DNA from: Neurospora tetrasperma FGSC 2508
Taxonomy: Eukaryota > Ascomycota > Sordariomycetes > Sordariales > Sordariaceae
Assembly (NCBI RefSeq): GCF_000213175.1
Contig: NW_009799103.1
Coordinates: 2,632,033-2,696,032 of the forward strand
Direction: 5' to 3'
Length of the DNA stretch: 64,000 bases
Under the pieces are notes generated by a model. That model was not told where the DNA came from. It worked only from the letters and a program-made list of their open reading frames with translations, and did no database searches. How positions within the stretch are numbered: position 1 is the stretch's first letter; each line of letters opens with the position of its first letter. The position numbers and the translations under genes were made by a program. Shown piece by piece: positions 53,765 to 64,000 of this stretch.

Positions 53765-54503
53765 TCAAAACTCCCCCGGGCTGAACTCAACAACCTGCCT
53801 CCTCTCCACAATCCCCTCGATGCTCTCCACAGCCTCCCGGAACGCCGGGTCCTCCTCCAGGTAGAATTTGCGGTCTTCGGGTGTGTCGAATTCGCTCACA
53901 AACACGTGGGAGATGCGGCCCTGTTCCAGTGTCATCAAAGTCCGCGTCACGGTGAGCAGATTCATCCATTTATGAAAAAGAAATCGCCGTGGTTTAGGTC
54001 TGTCGGTGAGACTGAAAGGAAACTGAAGGGAAGGGAAGGGGAAAGGGAATTGAACAACATGGGATGAAGGGTGAAAAAAAAAGAACTAAGCAAGTGAAAA
54101 GGACTGATGCAGTAGAAGGAAGTAACGCGACGGAGGAAAAGAAGGCAAGGAAATAAGTAATAAGTGAAAACCAACCCTCAACCCCTCAGGACAAACATCC
54201 GCTCCTCCTATCGCCGTCTTGAGGTACGGCATGTGCGTTTTCGGGTGGATGCAGCGGTCTTTGAGAGACATCATTTTGTCGCAGACCTGTTTTTTGTTAG
54301 TATTTTATTAAAAGGGACTATCAGTCAGCTCTGATCTTCTTCTACACATCGTCGCTTTCAGGTTGTTCTGCACACGAGTCGAGTATTGCTCGGGATTGCC
54401 GCTGAGTCGGGAGGAGAAAGCCAAGTACCGTACTCACCTGCTGAACTTCCTCCTGTGTCGCCAGGGGCTTGAACTCAAAGAGTTCGACGTGGACGATACC
54501 CAT
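53765..54503 (-). CDS. Stress-responsive A/B barrel (Dabb) domain protein
   Basis: Three exons on the minus strand: 54503-54438 (22 codons), 54286-54176 (37 codons) and 53920-53765 (51 codons plus stop), all joined in phase 0, total 110 residues, the standard length of a single Dabb domain. The order of elements is MGIVHVELFEFKP (first strand), a helix, PYLKTAIGGADVCPEGLR (second strand and loop), ISHVFVSEFDTPEDRKFYLEEDPA and a last strand VERRQVVEF. Dabb proteins are small dimeric ferredoxin-like barrels, some involved in stress tolerance or polyketide cyclisation in plants; fungal ones are mostly uncharacterised. The second intron is long (255 bases) and its acceptor (GGAACAG) was chosen on phase and on the domain alignment. 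The donor GTTGGT is non-consensus at position 4. Confidence 0.82.
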
Positions 54504-56004
54504 GTTTGTTTGTGTCCTTTTCTTTTTAGTAAGTAGATTTAATAGGTAAGTAAGGTAAGTGCAATGTTCAGTTCAAGTTCTCTGGCAATGGAAATCAAGT
54601 AGATGGTCGTCGAGTTCAAGGCGAGAGGTTGGGATATGCAGTATGATCTTAATATCATATATCGGGCAGGGCAGGCCTGGGAAGCGAGAAGCTTGTGCAA
54701 GATATAACAAATGGTGAAATAAGGTGAGTTGTGCGCTCGAGCTCCCTTCTGTCACTCACATTTGTACAAGTCCGGTCTGTTCCTTCCTCCCCCCTTTGGT
54801 TGTCCCATTCTGATTACATCACTTCAGCATCAGCATCGGCATCATTAACGAACAACACAAGAGTCCCGTGCTTTTATTTCCTTTTGCGTGAAGGGCCAGT
54901 TTCCCGGGGCAACTATCAACAATCATTTCACCGACGATCATGTAGGTAGCTAGCTAATCTTGAAGTCGAGACAGTTCTTTCATGTATATACATAGTCCAG
55001 TTCGTTGGTCAACCGGCTTGGGGCTCTTACTTGCACCACATCGAATTATCTGACCAACCTTAGTTCAACCCTCGATTAGTTGTCTGTTAGCGAGGTTCTT
55101 GCGACGGAGCTGGAAAGAGTGCGCAATGAAGTCCCGCGCTAACAACAACCTACCTCTAGGGGTAATGTGTACATACCTACCTAGGTAGAGGTACCTTCAC
55201 AGTATACAGTCAAAGGCACAACGAACCTGGTCCGAATCCCCGAGACAACAACCAATCATTACTTGCACCGCCAGCCAGTATAGCTGCAAGCGTCAGTCAG
55301 TAGCCCCTTTTGGCTTTGCGAGTTCATACTCACGACATTTTCACTCAAAAGCAAAGGCATTTTTCAGTTGGTTACGTTGGTCTGATTATACTTCATTGCT
55401 TTTGATAGCTCATAGCTGATGGTCGCTTGGCTCTTCCGAAAGAGATGGTATCTACAACGGAACCCCTGATGTTCGAATACACACGCCATGCCATAGTTCA
55501 TCATCATGTACAGGCTGCCTGACAACGAAGCCTCCCAGAGTAGGTAAAACTCTTCCGGTCAGCCTCATCAACGCCGCTGTGTCGGTTGGACTTGTGCCCG
55601 CATCCTCCGCTCCCCATACATCGCTCCCCATACATCCCAGCCGAGTCGCAGTCCTCTCAAGTTCGTTCCATCGCATCGCACTTTCCAAATTTCGGACGAG
55701 CCCTTTGTGGCCAACAGAAAGAAAGTACGAAGAATCTGAAGACCACGTCTACTTCAATAGTCTAAAGGGGATTCTCAGACGCCTCGCACTTCATAGTGAC
55801 GCCGGAAGAATCGCTTCCATGTAGCTGGAAGAATCTAGTTCTCTCCTCAAAAAGAGACTTGGGCTGTCCAGAACGGAAGCTGGAACGGGTGACTTGGTTC
55901 ACAAATATGTGTTCCATTCACTATTGTCCTTTTCATGTACTTCCCCTTGATTCTTAAGCTGCTCACTCATCAACCAGCCCATAAGGAAGGAACTCAAGCC
56001 CAAC
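54504..56004. other. Intergenic region, no gene supported
   Basis: 1.5 kb between the Dabb gene promoter and the AT-hook gene 3' end. Contains the ACCTACCTAGGTAGAGGTACC cluster at about 55175-55195. Short open frames at 55452-55688 (-) and 55579-55824 (+) overlap one another and look accidental. Confidence 0.5.
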
Positions 56005-57429
56005 CTAAGCTGGCATCCCAGCCGCCGCCCTACTCAGCCTCCTCAACGTAAGCGGCATCACGCCATTGATCAAGGTCTCAATGATCTCATCAATAATTTC
56101 GCCATCGCCCACGTTCTGCGCCCTCGTGCGACGCAGCCAGTACTCGAAAGGTCCCCGATTTCTAGCGAGTGCGTAACCCAGCTCCGAACAACGCTCGGCC
56201 GGACTATGCTCCGTGTGCATTTCCGTAAAATGCGTAATCATCTTGGAGATGTCCTTGAGCGGCCACTTGCAGGGGGCGGCGGGGGAGCGGCCAGTTCCGG
56301 CCAAAAGATACTTGGGTGCTGAGCACAGGCGACACTTCCAATAACCGAGTCGCTGGAGTGCTGTGTTTTGCTGGGTTTCTTCGTCGAATGGTGTTGGTGA
56401 GGCGCCGCTGCCACCGTTTTGCGGATGCTGGTAGGTAGGATGTAGAGGGACGTTGTACTCCCAGGTTCCGGGCGTGCCATAAGGAAGGGGTTGGGGTGAG
56501 CCAGACGAGTTGCCGTTAGGACTGCTGCCTCTCTCCCTCTCCCCCTCCTTGCTGGCGCCATTGGTCATCGCCTCGTCGCCGTCTGCGTCCAACAACTGCG
56601 GCTCATCGGGAGTCAGCTTCGCCTTCTTGGCCGATCCCGTGGTCTTACCGCCGTCGTCGTCATCATCTGACGGACCGCTCCGCTTCACGCCCGCTACTTG
56701 ACCCGATCCGGCAAGCAGCGAGGCCGTGTACGCCCGTCCACCACTCGACGCGCTGTAGTTGGTAAAGGGAATTCCCTGCCGGCGCATCTGGACCTGGAGA
56801 TTCTCGATCTTGTGCTGGCAGTGGCGGATCTGGTGGCCGAGATCGAGCTGGCGGAGCTGGAAAGTGCGGGTTTCCTGGGGGGTGAGGTCGGGCAAAGCCA
56901 GCGTGGCGGTGCAGAAGGCCAGGTCGTGCTGGTAGGCGTCGATGTCCTCATGGAGCTGGCGAAGCTGAATCTCTTCGATGTTGTTAATGTTCTCGTATCC
57001 AGTGCCGATGACGCGTGAGGCTGCAGTGTATGCACCGCCTCGGGTCAAGGCTGTTGTGTCGTTGTGTTTGCTGTTCTTGCTGATGATCATGTCACTGTTA
57101 CCGTTGCTGGTGACAACCAGCGCTGTCTCATCGTTCTTCTTTGGGGTGCCATTGCTGTTGGATTTGCTTTCCTTGGTGGTGGCGATGGGAGTGGCGCCGT
57201 TGGTCGTTGCGTCCACGGGATTAGGTGTGCTGGAGGCGTCGGGCTCTTCTGCATTGGCATTTGCAGCAGTCTCCGGCTGTGCCTGGCCCTTGCCTTTCTT
57301 CGAGGCACTGGCGGATGTCCGAGGCGTAATCATGCTGGCAGGCTTAGCCGTCTCAGGCTCGGTAGCGGCAGATGGACCACCGACAGAGACGGTGATGGAA
57401 CCGTTGGGAGAGTGCGCCGGCTCCTGAGC

Positions 57430-57465
<36 letters not shown>

Positions 57466-57864
57466 TGGTCGATGAATTAGTATGAAGTGTTCAGCAAGAT
57501 GAGATACACATGTGAGGCTGGTCTTCATCATGAACCAAACGGGGTTGGTGAGTGAATGAAGGACATGGGAAATTGGCTTGATACCAATGGCTAATTATAT
57601 GTCTACTTCTTTTTTTCATGTTCATGTTGATGTCGTCCATGCGATCGATATCGGTGTGGGATGGATGCAGAAAGTCAAACTGCAAATGTCATGTTGACAT
57701 TTTATTTTCCTTTCTCTCTCTCACTTTGCATCTAATGCATCAATCACTCAAACAATCAATGAAAATCAATGGATCGCTGATTTGCCCACCTTTCCCTTTG
57801 ACGCTGCAGCACCGCGCTCTGCTTCCCTCTGCGCGTTTGACGGGCGGCCTCTCTTGGGCGGCAT
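56005..57864 (-). CDS. AT-hook protein with Cys/His-rich C-terminal domain, unknown
   Basis: Two exons, 57864-57790 and 57462-56005, with a 327-base intron (GTGGGC donor, CCATAG acceptor, phase 0), 510 residues. The N-terminus MPPKRGRPSNAQREAERG has an AT-hook core (RGRP) that binds the minor groove of AT-rich DNA. Ten alanines follow from a GCT repeat at the start of exon 2. A helical region (IQLRQLHEDIDAYQHDLAF to LQVQMRRQG) could be a coiled coil. Then comes an acidic, Ser-rich linker with KKAKL. The last 120 residues are the most ordered: WKCRLCSAP, a Cys in APCKWPL, then HFTEMHTEHS and a helical end. The C-x2-C...C...H-x4-H pattern suggests zinc binding. This looks like a conserved nuclear fungal protein, but I cannot name it. 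The long intron might hide a small extra exon. Confidence 0.68.
57431..57462. repeat. GCA/TGC trinucleotide repeat
   Basis: About ten units, read as GCT on the minus strand and coding for the poly-Ala run that begins exactly at the exon 2 acceptor of the AT-hook gene. Confidence 0.9.
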
Positions 57865-60269
57865 TGTCGCAAAGAACTGAAGTTTGGTGGTTGATGGTGG
57901 GAGCCAAAAGCGAGGGTGTTGCTGGTGGTTGGTGGAGAAAAGTGGTGGTGTTGTGTGGCCAAGGTTCCGGCTTGATTGCAATCACCAGTTGTTGTTCAAA
58001 AAGAAGAAAGAGAAACAAGCAAAAGAGGTTGCATGCGGATGCAACTGTTATAGACGCCTGCTTGACGTGGAGATGTTGATGGAATGATTGCAAGTGAAAG
58101 GTAGTAGTTGTTGTTGTTGCAAACGTGGAGTGGCGGTGGTGATGTGAAGTGCTGAGAAAATGGAATGATGAGAGAGAAAGAAAGAAAGTGGGCAAACGGA
58201 GAAAGAAAGAGGAAGAGAAATAAAAAAAATAATAAGAAATAAAAAATAAAAATGGGAAGAATGCGACAGGATGAAATGGCCAATATGGAGCGGGACAGAA
58301 AAAAAGGCGGGGTGTGTACGGAAAAGTAAGGGACCTTGATCGATGTAGTTTGTACCTCGACAGTTCAAGGTTCAGGTTCGTTCACTGGTGGTTCCAGGCT
58401 CACAGTTGTTGGTGAATGGTGAATGGTGGGTGTGTGGAAGAGAAAAAGGAGACAAAACTGGAGAATTTCATGGAAAATTGGAACCCCCCTTTTTTTCTTG
58501 TTCTCCCTTTCTCCCCTTTGTTCCTTTCTTTCTTTCTTTTTTTCTTCTTTTTTTTTTCCACCTTTTTTTTTTTTTTTTTTTGTTTTTTTTTACCCGGCCT
58601 CTACCCGTTCCTGCTGGCTCCAAAAAAAAGGCTTGGCGTACCCCTGCCGATTACCCCCTCTCCCCTTTCTGCCGTCATTTCTCTCCACCTCCCAATGCAT
58701 TTTTGACGCGGATTGGCCGGATAGACAACTTGAACACTAAAACGGGGACTAAAACCAGGGGTGCACGGGGCACATCTACATCGCCTGACTTTTGGGAAAC
58801 GGATGAAGCTTGGCGTGGGTTGGTTGTCTCTTGTACACGGTTGGAATGGCAGACGTCTTTTCTTTGCCTGTTTTGTATGTCAGGGATGGAGGCTGTCTTC
58901 CATGTTCCTATTCTTTTTGTTCCTCAATGCTTCTTTCTCACCCGTGTTATATACCGTAGAGGTACTTTTACAACTTGGTGCTTTGACTTGTTTTTTCCCC
59001 TCTCAACAAGATGAGGAACAATCACAATGAACACCATCTATTCCACAACTTGTTTTCCCTCCCTCTATTTAGGTATAGCCTACTTGGACTTTTTCATACA
59101 ATTTCCAATCCCCAAGAACGGAGAAGAGCGAGCGAACTTGGCCTTATTGGCGGCATCTGCCCTGGAGATGAAATCATCTTAAAAATGAAATTGATGGCAA
59201 GTTGAGTTGAGGACACACAGATACCTCCGAGCTGGTTAGAAAGAGGTTAGGGGGTTGCATAAAGCCTGAAGGAATGGGGCGTGCGCCGAGTTCAGCTTCC
59301 ACAAATTCTTTCCTCCTCCATGCTCTTGGCATCACTGTAAACCTTCAGAAGAATAGTCATAAATCATCATTTTCTGAAAACTTCCCCCTCCGGTATTCAT
59401 GAGAAACACACATGCTTCAAGACACCCACAGCTTTCTCAGCTTACAGAGTCATAGGAAGTAGACCCGTAAGTACCATTACTATTGCCAGAAGGGATAGGG
59501 GATACTGGGCCATACCAACAATCCACTGATCAGAGATGATGCCTTGTTGCCAATTGAGAATGTCCATGGCGTGGTGGACAACTACCTAGAGGGACCTGGA
59601 TGGGTTCAATCGACGGGACATCGACGGTTGCCTACCTACCTTTACACAAAAGTACACAAAACTCTGGAATTGAAACACTCAACCTCCGTATATCAGAGAT
59701 GTTGATTACCTTATACTGAACTTCATGTCGAACTTGAGCTTCAATAAAGGTTTGAAATGTATCAACTATAACGGCGAAAGCTTAGGTGCCCTGGCCATCA
59801 CTGCAGCGTTCAAGAGTCAAATCATGTTCAAATAGATAGGTAATCAAGCACAGCCGAGGTAGATATTGGGCCTGAAAAAGTCTGGGGAAGAAATGGTATA
59901 TGAATCACCAACTTCTTCAAATCATGTCATGTGTCCATGCCACCGCTAGCTAGATGGACCTAATCAGCTCCTTCCGCTCCAACTTCTCAACCTCCATTAC
60001 CGACTTCACTTTCAAGTCAAAAGCCATAACACCTAGGTATGAATGCAATGTAATGCAACGACTGAAACCAGAACGCTTCTTTTGAGCTTCTTTTGAGTCC
60101 CAAAGAGACCATACCATTCCCCTAAACCTATAATGTCTTGAATGCAATAATGCTTAACCATGGCCCTTCTTCTTTCATTCGTTTCTCTTTATCACACCTG
60201 AGTCCATCACCGTTCAACAACAACCACGATCCATTAAACTCCCCCATCCACAATCCATCCATGATCCAT
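57865..60269. other. Large intergenic region with a homopyrimidine tract
   Basis: 2.4 kb, the longest gene-poor stretch of the window, between the 5' end of the AT-hook gene and the 3' end of the Reb1-like gene. The plus strand is C/T-rich at about 58485-58600, with T19-G-T9 at 58563-58591. Open frames over this tract are Phe/Ser/Leu low complexity and not coding. A CTACCTACCT motif lies at 59631-59640. I see no RNA gene. Confidence 0.55.
58563..58591. repeat. Poly-T tract
   Basis: Nineteen T, one G, then nine T, embedded in a roughly 110-base C/T-rich strand upstream of the AT-hook gene. Confidence 0.9.
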
Positions 60270-63200
60270 CTAACCCTGTGTACCATCCACAGCAGGCAGC
60301 ACAGCCGGAATATCCTCCATATCATCCATATCGCTGCTGATGACGCTATACGACCTCGTGTCCTTGTCCATCTTATCCACCTGAGTCACAGAAACAAAAG
60401 GAGCCCTAGTCTTCACCAACGGCGCCGGGGTAGACGCCACACTAGCAGCCGTCGAAGCAGCCAACTTCTTCCGAACCTGCTTCGCCTTACTAGCCACCTT
60501 CTTCTCCCTGTCCACCCCACCAACCACATCACCCGGTCTATCCAGGGAAACCAGACTGTCATCGGCGAGATTACCGTCCATCTCTACCAGATCGAGGAGT
60601 AGGTGATCTGGCACGGCTGATGCAACCGCCAGCTCCGAAGAGTCTGCTGCGGCTGAGTCATCTGATGCCTTCCTCCGCTTGCTAGCCTTGGCGACCGAGG
60701 CGGTAGTCTTGATGATGGTCTCGGTCGTGCGGACAGATGGCTGGCGAGTGAGGATGCGACGTTTCTTGTTATGTTGACTTTGACTGTGGGCCGGAGCATC
60801 GGAGTGGTCAGATTCGTCGTTGAAAGATGGGCGGTGAGCGGCGGGACGCTTGGGGCTTAGCTGGGGATGGTGATGACTTGCTGTGGAGAGAGAAGTAAAT
60901 GGCGGCGGGAGGGAAGGGACGGCAGCGCCGAGGACAAGGGGGACGTCCAGGTCGAGCTCCTTTTCTTTGCGCTTGGATTTGGTGGACCTGGAGGCCTTGC
61001 CGTAAGTGCGGACTGCTGCCTTTTTGGAGGCTTTGAAGGGGGCGGCCTTGGATGCGGTAGCGATCACATCGTCATCTTCGTCATCGGAAGAATCTTGAGG
61101 TTTCTGGGCGGAAGTGGGGAGTTGTGGGCTTGAAATGAAGGAGGGTTCGCCAAGGTCAACGCTGGCGGCTCGGCTACGCACGACGGGCGCTGATGGTGCT
61201 GGCTCCGACTCCTCGTCATCTTCATCGGCATCAATCTCGGGAGCGTCGTCGAGTTCGATATCTTGGTTATTATTGCCGTTGACAGCGGTAATGTCTCCGT
61301 TGATGCTCTCTTCGACCTCTTCCTCATCCGAATCCTCATCGTGGACAATGGCCTCCGAAAGTTGTGACTTCTTGGACTTGGATGACGCCTTTTCTGACTC
61401 TTTTAACCGCTTTGCGCGCTCTCTCGCACGCTGAGAAGCTCGACCGCGCATCTCATTGTCTGACGATTCGGCAAAGACATTGCTGAGATTGGTCTTGGTT
61501 CCCTTTGGGGGATCCCACAGGCCGACTCTTGGTGTGCGGTAGATCTTGGTCTGCTGCGTGGACGAGACCACCACGGAAGCAGGTCTGCTGACGGTAGATC
61601 TGGCATCAGCGTCATCTTCCGCATCGTCACCACCGACTTCGTCATCGCCCTTCCAGTCGGCATCGCGCTCGTACATGTCGCAAAGGTATTTGGCACACTC
61701 TTGGGTAGACTTGGATTCCCATTGCGGCACGGCTTGTCGCAAACGACCCCAGGTGACTTTCAGAGCAGTTTTGGCGTACTGTTTTTCGAAAACATCTTCC
61801 TGGATTTGGTTCCATTTGATTTTGGCTTCGCGGTCAGCGCCAGAGTCTCGGATGGCACGCGCCAAAAGGGCCTTGTCTTGGGGCGTGATTTTGCGCAAGT
61901 CTTTGCGAGCCTTATCCAAGCGAGAAGATTCGCCATCGGGAAGCTTGACCATGATGCTGTCGGGCAAAGCCTCATTCTTGCGCAAGGTCTTCCACTTTTG
62001 CAAACATTGAAGGCGAGATCGGGTGTGGTTCATGGCCGTGCTGATCTGTTGCCAGTTGATGAGGCTTTCTGGCGACTCGTCGTCGGATTTTTTCTTGGAC
62101 TTGGACATGCCGGATTTGATCTTGTCAATAGCCTCCGCAACGACCTTGAGGAAACGCTCCTCCTCCTGTTCGGACCAGTAATCTTTTCTGTTTTTGCCCC
62201 CGCAGGCGAGATAATTTCTGTAGCGATCACGAACATCGTCCGGGAAGCGATTAATGAGACCACCGATTAGCGTCCATTTTTGGCCGTGCAGCTTCAGCAT
62301 ACTCTCCAACTCCTCATCTTGCTCCTTGGTCCATGAACCACGGGCAGGGAAGTTGTGGAAATTCTGCCTGCAGTGGCTGACCACTTTTCTTCGTGGCCGG
62401 TTGGGGCAAGCATCGACAATTAGGGCCCATAGCTCCCTGTTCTTCGGGTCCTTTCGTGGGTCTTGACGAATCATCTCATTGACCTCATACTTGGTGAGTC
62501 CTTGAGCATCCCTGAACGAGTCGATTACCGCCTTGATGCGAGCATGTTCGGCCGGCGTCACCCGACCTTGTAGATTTGCCTTATTGGAGTTGTCGCCTGC
62601 TTCCTCCACTTCAGAATTGTCTTCTTCGGTATCGGCTTTCTTGGCAGGCTTCTTCTTTGTGCTGACCTTGGCCTTCTTAGGTGCTGGCTCAACGTTGGAA
62701 GTGCTTTGTTCGTCCTCGGCACGTACTTTGCGCTTCTTCTCCCGCTTCTGGTCCTTTTGGGTGGCGGCAACTTCCTTGACGGAAGGCTCAGCAGACGTCT
62801 CGGCGGTATCGCGTGCTTCGACCTCCTCACGTTCAAAGTACGGAACCTTTACCTTTCGCTTCGAGCCCTTGGAACGCGGCGTCTTTGCTGTGGATGTTGG
62901 TGCTGGAGTGGCTTCCTCAGCTTGCTCGACTCGTTCAGGCTCGACATCGGGTTGAGCTTGTGCTTTCTTGGCATGGGACTTGCGAGCCTTGCGAGCTGGA
63001 GTCTGGGCCACCGAGACCTCAGGGGCAGGATCTTGGTCGTCTTCGACCTCGGCAACAGCATCGATTTCGGGACTTGGTTCTTCGTTGTTGGCAACTTCTT
63101 GGTCGATATCCATTTCGTGGTCAGAATGGTTGTCAGGTTCGGGATCGCCAGCAGAAGAAGCAGTGTCCATGTCAGCGTTGTCTCGCTCGACCTCGTCCGC

Positions 63201-64000
63201 ATCATGCCTGAGCCCCTCGTGGCCATGGCTATCCTCTGGCCCGTCCATGGCATCATGGGGCATGTTGTCTTCCCACATGCTGCTCTTCATAGCCGGGAGA
63301 CCGTCAGTGCGGGGTCGTTGGGAGCTGTGAGGAAAGCCATTGAACTGGGCTTGAGAGCTCGGGGGCAGACTATCGGCGAAATCCTGGGTGCTGGGAAGGC
63401 CATTGATGTGATCGTCCAAGTCCACTGGGTGAATCGAAGCAGGAATGCGGGTGCTGTTGAAGCTTTCGTCGTGGAAGCTTAAGGACTGTTGGGTAGCAAA
63501 TTGTGGTGCCAGAGGAGCGCTTGAAGCGACCTCGACAGGATGTTGCGAAGCAGAGCGAGCCCTCCGTCGCTCACGGGCCACGAGCGGGGAGGTATGCTCA
63601 TGGCCAGCAACCATGCTTGGCTCATGCTCGTCGGCACCGGGCTCCCTCTTGACGAACGAAGCATCAACCTCTCCATGGTCGTACTCGTCTTCCTCGTCGG
63701 CAACAGGCTCGGGTGACAGTCTTCGCCTTTTGACATGAGCATCGGAAGTCGGAGCTTCGCCTCTGTGAATCTTTGCGGTTCGTCCGACATTGTCCTCGCC
63801 ATCGCTAATGGGATCGTCCGAAATGTCGACAGTGACCTTTTTCGACTTGCGACTCTTTTTCTTGAACTTGGCAGATGCTTGAGCAGCAGATTGTGGTTCG
63901 GGCTCGGCGACTTCAGGGCGTTCGAACTTGAGGTTGGGTGACTCGTGAAGTTCCGGGGAGTCAAGGGGCAACTCATGGTCGGGTTCGGGTTGTTGTTGTT
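60270..64000 (-). CDS. reb1: Reb1/TTF1-type Myb-domain DNA-binding protein (5' end outside window)
   Basis: Partial: the minus-strand frame is open from the stop at 60270 to the window edge, about 1240 residues. The first 450 residues are acidic and disordered with Lys-rich patches. A DNA-binding region follows: a helical lead-in (ARIKAVIDSFRDAQGLTKYEVNE split over one helix pair, then RRKVVSHCRQNFHNF), the Myb repeat GSWTKEQDEELESMLKLHG with KWTLIGGLINRFPDDVRDRYRNYL, a second DYWSEQEEERFLKVV repeat and a third QQISTAMNHTRSRLQCLQKW, plus a further degenerate SANT-like unit (IKWNQIQEDVF). This is the Reb1/Nsi1/TTF1 arrangement, proteins that stop RNA polymerase I at rDNA terminators and block replication forks. 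The tail is acidic with Lys clusters. Specific rDNA binding is inferred from the family. The true start lies beyond the window. Confidence 0.85.
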   Translation of the reverse strand, partial: QQQPEPDHELPLDSPELHESPNLKFERPEVAEPEPQSAAQASAKFKKKSRKSKKVTVDISDDPISDGEDNVGRTAKIHRGEAPTSDAHVKRRRLSPEPVADEEDEYDHGEVDASFVKREPGADEHEPSMVAGHEHTSPLVARERRRARSASQHPVEVASSAPLAPQFATQQSLSFHDESFNSTRIPASIHPVDLDDHINGLPSTQDFADSLPPSSQAQFNGFPHSSQRPRTDGLPAMKSSMWEDNMPHDAMDGPEDSHGHEGLRHDADEVERDNADMDTASSAGDPEPDNHSDHEMDIDQEVANNEEPSPEIDAVAEVEDDQDPAPEVSVAQTPARKARKSHAKKAQAQPDVEPERVEQAEEATPAPTSTAKTPRSKGSKRKVKVPYFEREEVEARDTAETSAEPSVKEVAATQKDQKREKKRKVRAEDEQSTSNVEPAPKKAKVSTKKKPAKKADTEEDNSEVEEAGDNSNKANLQGRVTPAEHARIKAVIDSFRDAQGLTKYEVNEMIRQDPRKDPKNRELWALIVDACPNRPRRKVVSHCRQNFHNFPARGSWTKEQDEELESMLKLHGQKWTLIGGLINRFPDDVRDRYRNYLACGGKNRKDYWSEQEEERFLKVVAEAIDKIKSGMSKSKKKSDDESPESLINWQQISTAMNHTRSRLQCLQKWKTLRKNEALPDSIMVKLPDGESSRLDKARKDLRKITPQDKALLARAIRDSGADREAKIKWNQIQEDVFEKQYAKTALKVTWGRLRQAVPQWESKSTQECAKYLCDMYERDADWKGDDEVGGDDAEDDADARSTVSRPASVVVSSTQQTKIYRTPRVGLWDPPKGTKTNLSNVFAESSDNEMRGRASQRARERAKRLKESEKASSKSKKSQLSEAIVHDEDSDEEEVEESINGDITAVNGNNNQDIELDDAPEIDADEDDEESEPAPSAPVVRSRAASVDLGEPSFISSPQLPTSAQKPQDSSDDEDDDVIATASKAAPFKASKKAAVRTYGKASRSTKSKRKEKELDLDVPLVLGAAVPSLPPPFTSLSTASHHHPQLSPKRPAAHRPSFNDESDHSDAPAHSQSQHNKKRRILTRQPSVRTTETIIKTTASVAKASKRRKASDDSAAADSSELAVASAVPDHLLLDLVEMDGNLADDSLVSLDRPGDVVGGVDREKKVASKAKQVRKKLAASTAASVASTPAPLVKTRAPFVSVTQVDKMDKDTRSYSVISSDMDDMEDIPAVLPAVDGTQG

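Noticed and set aside
55452-55824. Overlapping short open frames on both strands upstream of the AT-hook gene 3' end
   Set aside because: No splice context, domain or codon bias; they overlap one another and look accidental.
58388-59030. Phe/Ser/Leu-rich plus-strand frames over the poly-T region
   Set aside because: They come from homopyrimidine DNA; no start context, splice pattern or domain.

Overview
The window is a gene-rich stretch of a filamentous ascomycete genome, most like a Sordariomycete of the Neurospora/Sordaria type. Evidence: short introns (mostly 50-110 bases) with GT...AG ends and CTAAC-like branch sites, GC-rich third codon positions, a PTH11-type receptor, a DUF3292 membrane protein, an ApsB/Mto1-type microtubule organiser, long Ser/Gln/Thr-rich low-complexity proteins, and intergenic DNA sprinkled with the TACCTAGGTA-type motif. 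I see no intact transposon or virus-like element. This placement is an inference from style and gene content.

Layout. 1-3.1 kb: 3' part of an ApsB/Mto1-like coiled-coil protein (+). 4.1-6.5 kb: mitochondrial transcription factor 1-like protein (+). 7.4-7.9 kb: a small two-exon unknown gene (-). 9.2-10.7 kb: three tRNA genes. 11.2-11.5 kb: a small secreted cysteine-rich protein (-). 14.1 kb: DUF1993 protein (+). 15.6-17.2 kb: six-exon O-methyltransferase (-). 19.3-21.0 kb: six-exon PTH11-type receptor (+). 21.5 kb: tRNA-Lys (-), next to a degenerate C-terminal piece of an AA9 lytic polysaccharide monooxygenase gene. 23.7-25.1 kb: MATA-type HMG-box protein (-), divergent from GMP synthase (+, 25.9-28.0 kb). 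28.4-33.0 kb: one very long three-exon gene for an OTU-domain protein with an unrelated low-complexity tail (-). 34.1-36.4 kb: C2H2 zinc-finger gene (-) whose single long frame is broken by one in-frame UAG. 37.0-38.3 kb: phosphomannose isomerase (-). 39.7-41.9 kb: DUF3292 membrane protein (+). 42.2 kb: tRNA-Lys (+). 42.9-45.8 kb: apparent HAD-like pseudoenzyme (-). 46.5-49.7 kb: M1 aminopeptidase (-). 51.1-52.8 kb: Gln-rich unknown (-). 53.8-54.5 kb: Dabb-domain protein (-). 56.0-57.9 kb: AT-hook protein with a Cys/His-rich end (-). 60.3 kb to the edge: Reb1/TTF1-type Myb protein (-).

The genes are mostly independent housekeeping, nuclear and membrane functions, each with its own promoter. 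There is no metabolic cluster: the O-methyltransferase and PTH11 receptor have no synthase beside them. The strongest second-look items are: (a) the UAG inside the zinc-finger gene, which sits where sexual-stage A-to-I mRNA editing (UAG to UGG, known in Fusarium and Neurospora) would restore a 753-residue protein; (b) three intronless tRNA-Lys(CUU) genes that share a leader hairpin swallowing the first bases of the tRNA and a trailer hairpin, both absent from the intron-bearing fourth copy; (c) a HAD-like protein whose catalytic aspartates appear replaced; (d) the OTU fusion; and (e) the AA9 relic. Exon boundaries were worked out by eye from splice signals and reading phase.
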